Of a stretch of DNA of 5,529 bases, positions 1-5,529 are shown piece after piece. The notes below the pieces were generated by a model. The model saw only the letters and a program-made list of their open reading frames with translations. It searched no databases and was not told where the DNA came from. Source of the DNA: an uncultured Selenomonadaceae bacterium. GTDB taxonomy: Bacteria > Bacillota > Negativicutes > Selenomonadales > Selenomonadaceae. The position numbers and the translations under genes were made by a program. The stretch spans positions 1-5,529 of the forward strand of contig CAJOPK010000238.1 in assembly GCA_905236255.1 (NCBI GenBank). The letters are read 5' to 3'. Each line of letters opens with the position of its first letter. Within the stretch, counting starts at the first letter, position 1.

Positions 1-1
1 G

Positions 2-34
2 CCGGCGAAAAGTCCGGGCGTTGATTTTGTTTAA
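2..34 (+). CDS. Possible C-terminal tail of an upstream gene (partial)
   Basis: The first bases stay open in two forward frames that soon stop: one gives AGEKSGR and ends at TGA 22-24, the other gives PAKSPGVDFV and ends at TAA 32-34. I prefer the second because its codons (CCG, GCG, AAA, GGC, GTT, GAT, TTT) look like those of the neighbouring genes. The fragment is too short to assign a function, and it may not be coding. If real, only about 30 nt separate it from the symporter gene, which could then share its transcript. Confidence 0.25.
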   Translation, partial: PAKSPGVDFV

Positions 35-48
35 AGTCAAAAATTTTG

Positions 49-54
49 AAAGGA
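49..54 (+). promoter_or_regulatory. Ribosome binding site that decides the symporter start
   Basis: AAAGGA lies 9 nt upstream of ATG 64. The in-frame TTG at 46 directly abuts this site and has no Shine-Dalgarno of its own, so the start is placed at ATG 64 and not at 46. Confidence 0.75.
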
Positions 55-63
55 CTTATTCCA

Positions 64-1605
64 ATGAAAATTGCACTTTTGATTTTTTATTTTGCCGTAC
101 TCGTCGGTATCGGTCTTTACTGCAGAAAACACGCGACCGATGTCGACGGCTTTGTTTTGGGCGGCAGATCCGTCGGTCCGTGGCTTACGGCTTTTGCTTA
201 CGGAACTTCATATTTTTCGGCGGTCGTATTTGTCGGTTATGCCGGACAATTCGGCTGGAAATACGGAATTGCCGCAACTTGGGCAGGTATCGGAAATGCT
301 TTGATCGGCTCTCTTTTGGCTTGGTTTATTTTGGGAAGGCGTACAAGAATTATGAGCCGGCATTTAAATTCGGCGACAATGCCGCAATTTTTTGAAAGTC
401 GATTCGGTTCTCCGGCACTCAAAATTGCCTCGTCGATAATAATTTTTATCTTCCTTATTCCTTATACCGCCTCGCTTTACAACGGTCTTTCAAGACTTTT
501 CGGAATGGCTTTCGGAATAGATTATTCCGTCTGCATACTTTTGATGTCGGTCTTGACCGCAATTTACGTTATCGCCGGCGGATATATGGCAACCGCGATA
601 AATGATTTTATTCAGGGAATGGTAATGCTTGTCGGAATAACGGCGGTAATTTTTGCCGTGCTGGAAACAAAAGGCGGATTTATAAACGCGCTTGACGGTC
701 TTGCAAGAATTACGGACGAAACGGTAACGACAACGCCCGGAATTTTTTCTTCATTTTTCGGGCCGGATCCGTTGAATTTGCTTTTCGTGGTAATTTTGAC
801 TTCACTCGGAACTTGGGGACTTCCTCAAATGGTGCAAAAATTTTACGCGATAAAGGATGAACAGGCAATTCAAAAAGGCACGGTAATTTCAACTTTGTTT
901 GCGTTTGTTGTTGCCGGCGGCTGTTACTTTTTGGGGGGATTCGGCAGACTTTTTTCCGGCGAAATTGACATTAAAGCAAACGGATACGATTCGATAATCC
1001 CCACAATGCTTGCCGGACTTTCCGACGGAATGATAGCTCTTGTGGTAATTTTGGTTTTGTCGGCATCAATGTCAACTTTGTCATCGCTCGTAATAGTTTC
1101 AAGTTCGACTTTGACTTTGGATTTAATCAAAGACAATTTTGCCAAAAACATGAGTGAAGATCGTCAGGTATTCATGATAAGATTTTTAATCGTGGTATTT
1201 ATTGCAATTTCGGCAATTTTGGCACTGATTCAATACAAAAGTTCGGTTACATTCATAGCGCAGCTGATGGGCGTATCTTGGGGCGCATTGGCGGGAGCAT
1301 TTTTGGCACCGTTCATGTATTCGCTTTATTATAAAAATATCACTACGGCGGCTTGCGGAGTTTGCTTTTTGTTCGGAAGTATTCTAATGATTGCAAATAT
1401 GCTTTGCCGTCCTCTTTTCCCGGCAATATTGCAATCCCCGATAAATGCCGGCGCCTTTGCCATGCTTGCCGGATTGATAATTGTTCCGCTTGTCAGTATG
1501 ATAACGGAAAAGCCCGACAAAAAACTTATTGACAATGCCTTCTCCTGCTATGACAAAGAAACCAAAGTACCTTTAATTACGGCACTCGGAAAAAATTCCG
1601 GCTGA
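64..1605 (+). CDS. Sodium:solute symporter (SSS family, PutP/PanF-like)
   Basis: This encodes a 513-residue integral membrane protein, a normal length for the SSS family, which couples inward Na+ flow to uptake of a small solute across the inner membrane. Hydrophobic helices fill most of the chain, in line with the family's usual 12-13 segments. Family signatures are visible: LGGRSVGPW (about residues 32-40), GGYMATAINDFIQGMVM (172-188, the usual family signature region) and SMSTLSS (335-341). In the last, Ser337-Thr338 line up with the Ser340-Thr341 Na+ ligands of PutP. The spot matching PutP Asp55 is Tyr50 in GTSYFS, which looks more like pantothenate permease than proline permease. The substrate cannot be named. 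The start at ATG 64 is chosen over TTG 46 because of its ribosome binding site. A terminator follows, so it is probably not co-transcribed with ddh. Confidence 0.9.
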   Translation: MKIALLIFYFAVLVGIGLYCRKHATDVDGFVLGGRSVGPWLTAFAYGTSYFSAVVFVGYAGQFGWKYGIAATWAGIGNALIGSLLAWFILGRRTRIMSRHLNSATMPQFFESRFGSPALKIASSIIIFIFLIPYTASLYNGLSRLFGMAFGIDYSVCILLMSVLTAIYVIAGGYMATAINDFIQGMVMLVGITAVIFAVLETKGGFINALDGLARITDETVTTTPGIFSSFFGPDPLNLLFVVILTSLGTWGLPQMVQKFYAIKDEQAIQKGTVISTLFAFVVAGGCYFLGGFGRLFSGEIDIKANGYDSIIPTMLAGLSDGMIALVVILVLSASMSTLSSLVIVSSSTLTLDLIKDNFAKNMSEDRQVFMIRFLIVVFIAISAILALIQYKSSVTFIAQLMGVSWGALAGAFLAPFMYSLYYKNITTAACGVCFLFGSILMIANMLCRPLFPAILQSPINAGAFAMLAGLIIVPLVSMITEKPDKKLIDNAFSCYDKETKVPLITALGKNSG

Positions 1606-1632
1606 TTATGGAAGTCCGCAAATGTTTTCAGG

Positions 1633-1664
1633 CTTGTCAAAATTCCGTATTGACAAGTTTTTTT
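1633..1664 (+). terminator. Rho-independent terminator after the symporter gene
   Basis: A perfect 8-bp inverted repeat, CTTGTCAA (1633-1640) and TTGACAAG (1650-1657), encloses a 9-nt loop and is followed directly by seven Ts (1658-1664). It lies 27 nt after the symporter stop codon. The stem is short and rather AT-rich, so termination may be incomplete, but the form is classical. Confidence 0.85.
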
Positions 1665-1678
1665 GTAAAAGGTAAGCT

Positions 1679-1706
1679 TTGTCGCAAGAAAATTTTGTGT
1701 GATAAA
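1679..1706 (+). promoter_or_regulatory. Candidate sigma-70-type promoter for the ddh unit
   Basis: TTGTCG (1679-1684) could be the -35 box and GATAAA (1701-1706) the -10 box, 16 nt apart. A TG one base before the -10 (1698-1699) gives an extended -10 form. Each hexamer matches consensus at four of six positions. The location, just after a terminator and about 50 nt before the ddh start, fits a promoter. No operator or riboswitch was recognised in the 1606-1757 gap; the rest of it is an AT-rich leader. Confidence 0.4.
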
Positions 1707-1742
1707 CTTTCTCACGTTTAAGCGAATTTAAACTGAATTGTC

Positions 1743-1750
1743 GAGGGGAG
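1743..1750 (+). promoter_or_regulatory. Ribosome binding site of ddh
   Basis: The purine-rich GAGGGGAG lies 7 nt before ATG 1758, a strong Shine-Dalgarno at good spacing. It supports this ATG as the start, which also places the Rossmann glycine motif at residues 7-14 as expected. Confidence 0.75.
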
Positions 1751-1757
1751 ATTTAAA

Positions 1758-2738
1758 ATGAAAATAGGAATTTCGGGCTACGGAAATTTGGGACGCGGAG
1801 TTGAGTTTGCGGTCAAAGAAAATCCGGACACGGAACTTGCGGCGGTTTTTACCCGCAGAAATCCGGAAACAGTCAAAATAAATACCGCCGGCGTTCCCGT
1901 TCTGCACGTTGACGACGCAAAAAATTGGGCGGATAAAATTGACGTTATGATTCTTTGCGGCGGCTCGGCAACAGACCTGCCTGTTCAAACTCCGGAATTT
2001 GCAAAATATTTCAATGTCGTTGACAGCTTTGACACCCATGCAAAAATTCCGGCGCATTTTGAAAAAGTTGACCGGGCGGCGAAAGATTCCGGTCACACCG
2101 CAATAATTTCGGTCGGCTGGGATCCCGGACTTTTTTCTCTTGCCCGGATTTATTCAAATGCGATTTTGCCGGACGGCAAAGATTATACTTTCTGGGGCAA
2201 AGGCGTAAGTCAGGGACATTCGGACGCAATCCGCAGAATTAAGGGAGTAAAAAATGCAAAGCAGTACACAATTCCGGTCGAGTCCGCGCTTGAAGCCGTT
2301 CGTGCCGGGAAAAATCCCGAATTGACCGTTCGCCAAAAACATACCCGCGAATGTTTCGTCGTTTTGGAAGAGGGGGCGGATGCGTCAAAAGTCGAAAACG
2401 AAATTAAAACCATGCCGAATTATTTTGACGAATACGATACGACCGTTCATTTCATAAGCGAGGAAGAACTCTTGAAAAATCACGGCGGACTTGCTCACGG
2501 CGGCTTTGTAATTCGTTCCGGGAATACCGGCAAAAATCACGAACACAATCACATAATCGAATTTAATTTGAAATTGGATTCAAACCCGGAATTTACGACG
2601 AGCGTTTTGGTCGCTTATGCACGCGCCGCCTGTCGTCTGAATAAAGAAGGATCGACCGGTTGCAAGACGGTTTTCGATATTCCGCCGGCTTATCTTTCCG
2701 CAAAAGACGGGGAGTATCTCCGGGCGCATTTGCTTTAA
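1758..2738 (+). CDS. ddh: meso-Diaminopimelate dehydrogenase
   Basis: This 326-residue cytoplasmic enzyme catalyses the NADPH-dependent reductive amination of L-2-amino-6-oxopimelate (tetrahydrodipicolinate) to meso-2,6-diaminopimelate. It is the one-step shortcut that bypasses the acylated DAP routes (EC 1.4.1.16). Length matches the family. The N-terminal Rossmann motif GYGNLGRG (7-14) binds the cofactor. Further hallmarks are VVDSFDTHAKIPAHFE (87-102), SVGWDPGLFSLARIY (118-132), FWGKGVSQGHSDAIRR (145-160), HTRECFVV (195-202), HGGFVIRSGNTG (247-258) and LDSNPEFTTS (273-282). Arg197, His247 and Asn276 match, by motif, the substrate-binding Arg, His and Asn known in this family. It appears intact, with no missing key residue. 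It is first in a likely operon after a terminator and candidate promoter. The next gene begins 3 nt after its stop, in the same frame. The product should serve both lysine and peptidoglycan synthesis. Confidence 0.95.
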   Translation: MKIGISGYGNLGRGVEFAVKENPDTELAAVFTRRNPETVKINTAGVPVLHVDDAKNWADKIDVMILCGGSATDLPVQTPEFAKYFNVVDSFDTHAKIPAHFEKVDRAAKDSGHTAIISVGWDPGLFSLARIYSNAILPDGKDYTFWGKGVSQGHSDAIRRIKGVKNAKQYTIPVESALEAVRAGKNPELTVRQKHTRECFVVLEEGADASKVENEIKTMPNYFDEYDTTVHFISEEELLKNHGGLAHGGFVIRSGNTGKNHEHNHIIEFNLKLDSNPEFTTSVLVAYARAACRLNKEGSTGCKTVFDIPPAYLSAKDGEYLRAHLL

Positions 2739-2741
2739 AAA

Positions 2742-3482
2742 ATGGCACTGAAAAATCCCACCCCGCCTACTCCGCCGACTCCTCCCACACCGCCGACGAT
2801 CGACTTGGGGGACAAAACACCTCAAGCCGCGCCGGAAACTTCTTCGACCGATTCGACTTCGACGGATACCCCGCAAGCAAATTCGCCCGTTACCCGGAAA
2901 GTCGAAAATCCGGAAACTATGGCAAGGGATGCGGTAGCAAACGGCGCGGGAGCTTTGACAAAAAGAACGGTTACCCGGAAAAATGACGAAGAAAAAGCTG
3001 CCGAAACTCAACCCAAAACAAAAGTAATTAAAGTTCCGGCAAATTCAAATTTCGCGCTTGACGATACACGCGGACAAGATATTTTGAAGGAGTTTCGGGA
3101 AGAGGACGAAAAACTTTCGGGAGATTCCGGCGACAAACAAACTTCAACCGAAACGCCTCCGAAGTTTACGGCGGGAAAAAATACTCCCGGACATGGCGGA
3201 TTATATTGGATTGTTACGATTTTGGCGGTCGTCGCATTGAGTATAATGTTTGTGAAAAAATTTTTGGTGACCGATAATCCGAAATTGAAAAAATCCGACT
3301 TGTTTGGGGATTCTTCGGAAAGATTGAAAAGGGCGGCGGATAAGATTCCGAAAGCAAAAGTTGCAAAAAAAAATACGCCCGTCAAACCGGTTAAGCCGGC
3401 AACTCCGGTAAAACCGATTAAGCCGGTCATTACGAAAAGTGAAGATGACGATAAGGGCAGGCATTTTGAAGTCAGAATTTGA
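2742..3482 (+). CDS. Proline-rich single-pass membrane protein of unknown function
   Basis: I do not recognise this 246-residue protein. It opens with a PTPP-type tract (residues 6-19), then a low-complexity Ser/Thr/Asp/Pro region to about 50. A charged stretch with two VTRK copies (50-53, 77-80) follows, then an acidic helix-like segment (about 112-125). One hydrophobic helix at about 153-171 ends in KK. The tail is lysine-rich, with PVKP/PIKP repeats (213-229) and an acidic patch (SEDDDK) near the end. No signal peptide is visible. The positive charges after the helix suggest the C-terminal side is cytoplasmic, so the N-terminal 150 residues may face outward; this is inference. Composition suggests a mostly disordered, extended protein. 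It starts 3 nt after ddh with no evident ribosome binding site, so translation is probably coupled to ddh. A later in-frame ATG at 2919 is an alternative start. Coding is supported by the long open frame, the ordered helix and shared codon use. Confidence 0.75.
   Translation: MALKNPTPPTPPTPPTPPTIDLGDKTPQAAPETSSTDSTSTDTPQANSPVTRKVENPETMARDAVANGAGALTKRTVTRKNDEEKAAETQPKTKVIKVPANSNFALDDTRGQDILKEFREEDEKLSGDSGDKQTSTETPPKFTAGKNTPGHGGLYWIVTILAVVALSIMFVKKFLVTDNPKLKKSDLFGDSSERLKRAADKIPKAKVAKKNTPVKPVKPATPVKPIKPVITKSEDDDKGRHFEVRI
2757..2798 (+). repeat. N-terminal PTPP-coding proline tract
   Basis: Nine-base units of the form CCN-CCN-ACN repeat about four times and encode Pro-Pro-Thr steps at residues 6-19 of the membrane protein. 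The third bases vary between units (CCC, CCG, CCT), so the repeat is kept at protein level and is not a recent slippage product. Confidence 0.8.
3378..3428 (+). repeat. C-terminal PVKP/PIKP-coding repeat
   Basis: Residues 213-229 of the membrane protein carry Pro-hydrophobic-Lys-Pro steps: PVKPVKP, a short ATP break, then PVKPIKPV. Such Lys-Pro spacers form stiff, extended, positively charged chains. Codons differ between units, again suggesting selection on the protein and not replication slippage. Confidence 0.75.
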
Positions 3483-3527
3483 GATGGTCAGATGGATAGG
3501 TTGACAGTAACACCGACCACATAAACG

Positions 3528-3533
3528 AAGGAG
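3528..3533 (+). promoter_or_regulatory. Ribosome binding site of the aminotransferase
   Basis: AAGGAG (followed by A) sits 8 nt before ATG 3542, close to the ideal Shine-Dalgarno, and fixes the start. The surrounding 59-nt gap (3483-3541) holds no U-tailed hairpin and no convincing -10 box, so read-through from the upstream gene is expected. Confidence 0.8.
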
Positions 3534-3541
3534 ATTTTGAT

Positions 3542-4723
3542 ATGGTATCCGAAAAAATGTACGAACTTGGTACAAAAAAATCCACAATCCGGACAATTTT
3601 TGAGTTCGGCAGAAAACGTGCGGCTGAAGTCGGCGAAGAAAATATTTTCGATTTCAGCTTGGGCAATCCGAATGTTCCCACACCGGAATTTGTAAAAGAG
3701 GCGGCTGTCGAGATTTTGCAAAATTTTGAGCCGTCCGCCGTTCACGGCTACACGGTTGCTCCGGGAAATCCGCAAGTCCGGGAAACTTTGGCAAAAAGTA
3801 TAAATGAAAGATTCGGCACAAATTTTGCCGGCAAAAATATTTTCATTACCGCAGGTGCGGCGGCGGCAATTACAATTTCTTTTAAAGCACTTGCCGAACC
3901 CGGCGACGAATTTATAACTTTTGCGCCTTACTTCCCGGAATATAAATGTTTTGTGGAATCGGTCGGTGCAACCTTGAAAGTCGTATCCGCTCAACCCGCC
4001 GATTGGCAAATAAATTTTGAAGAATTTATGCACACGATAAATTCAAAGACAAAGGCGGTTATCATAAATTCTCCCAACAATCCGAGCGGCGCGGTTTATT
4101 CGCGTGAAACGATTGAAAAACTTGCACGGATTTTGAAAAATAAATCCGGCGAATACGGGCATCCGATTTTCATAATTTCCGACGAACCCTATCGCGAAAT
4201 TGCTTACGATCTTGAAGTTCCTTACGTTCCGAAATTTTACGCGAATACTCTTGTCTGTTATTCTTACAGCAAGTCTTTTTCGCTTCCGGGCGAGCGTATC
4301 GGTTATATCGTCGTTCCCGATGAAGTTGCGGATTTCGGAAAAATTTTCGGAGCGGTTGCCGGTGCGGCAAGAGTTTTGACTCATGTAAACGCGCCTTCAC
4401 TTTGGCAGCTGGTAATTGCAAAATGTGCCGGAAAACCTTCCGATATAAGCATTTACCGGAAAAATGCAAAATTGCTTTATGACGGCTTAATTGATGCCGG
4501 TTTTGAGTGTGTCAAGCCTCAGGGAGCATTTTATCTTTTCCCGAAAGCATTGGAACCGGACGATTATGCTTTTTGCGAACGGGCGAAAAAATACGATTTG
4601 CTTTTGGTGCCGGGAAAAGATTTCGGCTGTCCGGGATATTTCAGAGCGGCTTATTGCATAAAAACCGAAACGATTGAAAAATCCCTGCCGCTGTTCAAAA
4701 AACTTGCGGAGGAGTATAAATGA
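3542..4723 (+). CDS. Pyridoxal-phosphate-dependent aminotransferase, class I/II
   Basis: This 393-residue cytoplasmic enzyme is a fold-type I (aspartate aminotransferase superfamily) transaminase of normal length. The substrate-side N-terminus reads FSLGNPNVPTPEFV (38-51). NSPNNPSG (176-183) supplies the PLP-ring Asn180, and SDEPYRE (213-219) supplies Asp214, which contacts the PLP pyridine nitrogen, and Tyr217. SYSKSFSLPGERIGY (241-255) holds the Schiff-base lysine Lys244 and phosphate-binding Arg252. GYFRAAYC (365-372) holds Arg368, expected to grip the substrate carboxylate. All catalytic positions are present. It resembles a group commonly annotated in Firmicutes only as 'pyridoxal phosphate-dependent aminotransferase'. 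It does not look like LL-DAP aminotransferase (DapL), which would be a rival route to DAP. Amino donor and acceptor are not known; aspartate or another common amino acid would fit the ddh context. Its stop overlaps the next start. Confidence 0.92.
   Translation: MVSEKMYELGTKKSTIRTIFEFGRKRAAEVGEENIFDFSLGNPNVPTPEFVKEAAVEILQNFEPSAVHGYTVAPGNPQVRETLAKSINERFGTNFAGKNIFITAGAAAAITISFKALAEPGDEFITFAPYFPEYKCFVESVGATLKVVSAQPADWQINFEEFMHTINSKTKAVIINSPNNPSGAVYSRETIEKLARILKNKSGEYGHPIFIISDEPYREIAYDLEVPYVPKFYANTLVCYSYSKSFSLPGERIGYIVVPDEVADFGKIFGAVAGAARVLTHVNAPSLWQLVIAKCAGKPSDISIYRKNAKLLYDGLIDAGFECVKPQGAFYLFPKALEPDDYAFCERAKKYDLLLVPGKDFGCPGYFRAAYCIKTETIEKSLPLFKKLAEEYK
4708..4714 (+). promoter_or_regulatory. Ribosome binding site of the metal-binding lipoprotein gene
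   Basis: GGAGGAG lies 5 nt before ATG 4720, inside the end of the aminotransferase gene. It is a near-perfect Shine-Dalgarno and supports the ATGA start-stop overlap as the true start. Confidence 0.8.
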
Positions 4724-5529
4724 TAAAAAAAATTCTGTTGTTGATGTTGACGATTTTCTTAATCGGCGGTTGCGGCAACAATCCGGCGGACGACGGAAAA
4801 ATTAAAATCGTCACTTCATTTTATCCGGTTTATATTGACGCGATAAATATTGCCGGGAATGTTGAAGGCGTGGAAGTCGTAAATTTGACCGACCCGCAAA
4901 CCGGTTGCCTTCATGATTATCAGCTGACAACCGAAAATATGAAAACTTTGGAAACGGCGGATATTTTCATTGTGAACGGTTTCGGTATGGAAAGCTTTTT
5001 GGATAAAATCACCGCCGAACGAAAAGACTTGAAAATCATAGATGCATCGGAAGGTGCGGATATACAGCCGATTTTGGATAAAGACGGTTTACCGAATCCG
5101 CATGTTTGGGTAAGCATAACTTATGCCATGCAACAGGTAAAAAATATTACCGCAAAACTTGCCGAAGCCGATCCGGAACATGCGGAAGATTATAAGCGAA
5201 ACGGACTTCAATATCTCAACAATTTGACGACTTTGCGCGACGATATGCATATGTCGCTGGATCTTTTGAAAAACAAGGATATTGTTACTTTCCATGAAGC
5301 CTTTCCGTATTTTGCAAAGGAATTTGATTTAAACATTGTTTCGGTAATCGAACGCGAACCGGGAACCGAACCGACTCCGGGTGAACTTGTCGATACAATC
5401 GAAAAGGTAAATTCCCTGCCGGTCAAAGTTCTTTTCACCGAGCCGCAATATTCTTCAAAGGCTGCCGAAACAATTTCAAGAGAAACCGGCGCGCAGATTT
5501 ATACACTTGATCCGGTTGTTACCGGTGAA
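4720..5529 (+). CDS. Zinc/manganese-type ABC transporter substrate-binding lipoprotein (ZnuA/AdcA-like), 3' end cut
   Basis: The frame stays open from ATG 4720 to the window edge (270 residues seen); related proteins run about 300, so little is missing. It is a cluster A-I (TroA/ZnuA/AdcA) metal-binding protein that captures Zn2+ or Mn2+ outside the membrane for an ABC importer. The N-terminus MIKK plus a hydrophobic stretch ends in the lipobox LIGGC, with Cys18 as the lipidated residue. Mature folding begins at KIKIVTSFYPVY (27-38). Expected metal ligands by motif are His65 (CLHDYQ), His128 (NPHVW), His192 (TFHEAFPYFAKEF) and Asp264 (TLDPV). The histidine-rich loop seen in many ZnuA proteins is absent: only a short linker (about 111-127) precedes NPHVW. 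Cys63 lies two residues before His65. The gene overlaps the aminotransferase by 4 nt. Permease and ATPase genes would be expected downstream. Zinc and manganese cannot be told apart here. Confidence 0.92.
   Translation, partial: MIKKILLLMLTIFLIGGCGNNPADDGKIKIVTSFYPVYIDAINIAGNVEGVEVVNLTDPQTGCLHDYQLTTENMKTLETADIFIVNGFGMESFLDKITAERKDLKIIDASEGADIQPILDKDGLPNPHVWVSITYAMQQVKNITAKLAEADPEHAEDYKRNGLQYLNNLTTLRDDMHMSLDLLKNKDIVTFHEAFPYFAKEFDLNIVSVIEREPGTEPTPGELVDTIEKVNSLPVKVLFTEPQYSSKAAETISRETGAQIYTLDPVVTGE

Noticed and set aside
37..49. Inverted repeat TCAAAA-A-TTTTGA just before the symporter ribosome binding site
   Set aside because: A one-base loop cannot form a hairpin, and the A/T-rich content makes chance likely; not enough for an operator call.
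46..63. TTG start at 46 adding six residues to the symporter
   Set aside because: It directly abuts the Shine-Dalgarno AAAGGA and has none of its own; ATG 64 is correctly spaced and gives a typical N-terminus.
21..395. 124-codon forward frame overlapping the symporter
   Set aside because: The Arg/Cys-rich product without domain order is an out-of-frame reading of the symporter.
1698..1716. CRP-like half-sites TGTGA and TCACG
   Set aside because: The spacer is 9 nt instead of the 6 nt of CRP sites, and the second half is imperfect.
2580..3011. 143-codon open frame on the - strand across the ddh end and the membrane-protein start
   Set aside because: The product is Arg/Ser/Cys-rich, has no recognisable domain, and spans two forward genes.
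3485..3519. TGGTC/GACCA inverted repeat as a terminator after the membrane-protein gene
   Set aside because: The stem is five bp around a 25-nt loop, with no T-run after it.
3501..3525. Perfect -35 hexamer TTGACA before the aminotransferase
   Set aside because: The only -10-like string (CATAAA, 3520-3525) is 13 nt away, too close for sigma-70, and nothing better follows.
3488..4033. 181-codon open frame on the - strand
   Set aside because: It lies opposite the aminotransferase, whose PLP motifs are unmistakable. The reverse product is rich in Cys, Arg and Phe with no domain, as expected for a shadow.
3542..4723. Aminotransferase as LL-diaminopimelate aminotransferase (dapL)
   Set aside because: The N-terminal and active-site motifs do not resemble DapL, and ddh already provides a direct DAP route; only the general family is supported.

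Overview
The window carries five genes, all on the + strand, plus a few bases that probably end a sixth. Every long reverse-strand frame lies opposite one of these genes and reads as a shadow. Strong Shine-Dalgarno sites, a U-tailed hairpin terminator, tight spacing and the protein types point to a bacterial chromosome. The aminotransferase and metal-binding lipoprotein resemble families I know from Firmicutes (Clostridia or Negativicutes). That placement is recollection, not a search result, and the genus cannot be named. There is no sign of a mobile element, CRISPR array, tRNA or rRNA.

Layout. Bases 1-63 hold a likely tail of an upstream gene and the ribosome binding site of the first full gene. 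64-1605 encodes a sodium:solute symporter (SSS/PutP-PanF type) of unknown substrate, closed by a clear intrinsic terminator at 1633-1664. A candidate promoter near 1679-1706 then starts a second unit. It runs ddh (meso-diaminopimelate dehydrogenase, 1758-2738), an unrecognised proline-rich single-pass membrane protein (2742-3482), a fold-type I PLP aminotransferase (3542-4723) and a zinc/manganese-type ABC transporter binding lipoprotein (4720 to beyond the window edge). Gaps inside this unit are 3 nt, 59 nt and a 4-nt overlap, and no terminator is visible, so co-transcription is likely.

Working together. Ddh makes meso-DAP, the lysine precursor and the peptidoglycan cross-linking residue in many bacteria. 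The aminotransferase could feed the aspartate/glutamate amino-group economy behind that pathway, but its substrate is not readable from sequence. The metal-binding lipoprotein probably begins a metal uptake cassette continuing past the window and has no obvious biochemical link to DAP synthesis. The least understood element is the proline-rich membrane protein immediately behind ddh. It sits in the same reading frame as ddh, separated only by a TAA stop and one codon, and lacks its own ribosome binding site. I see no clear evidence of a wholly new system; that gene and its arrangement are the best leads.
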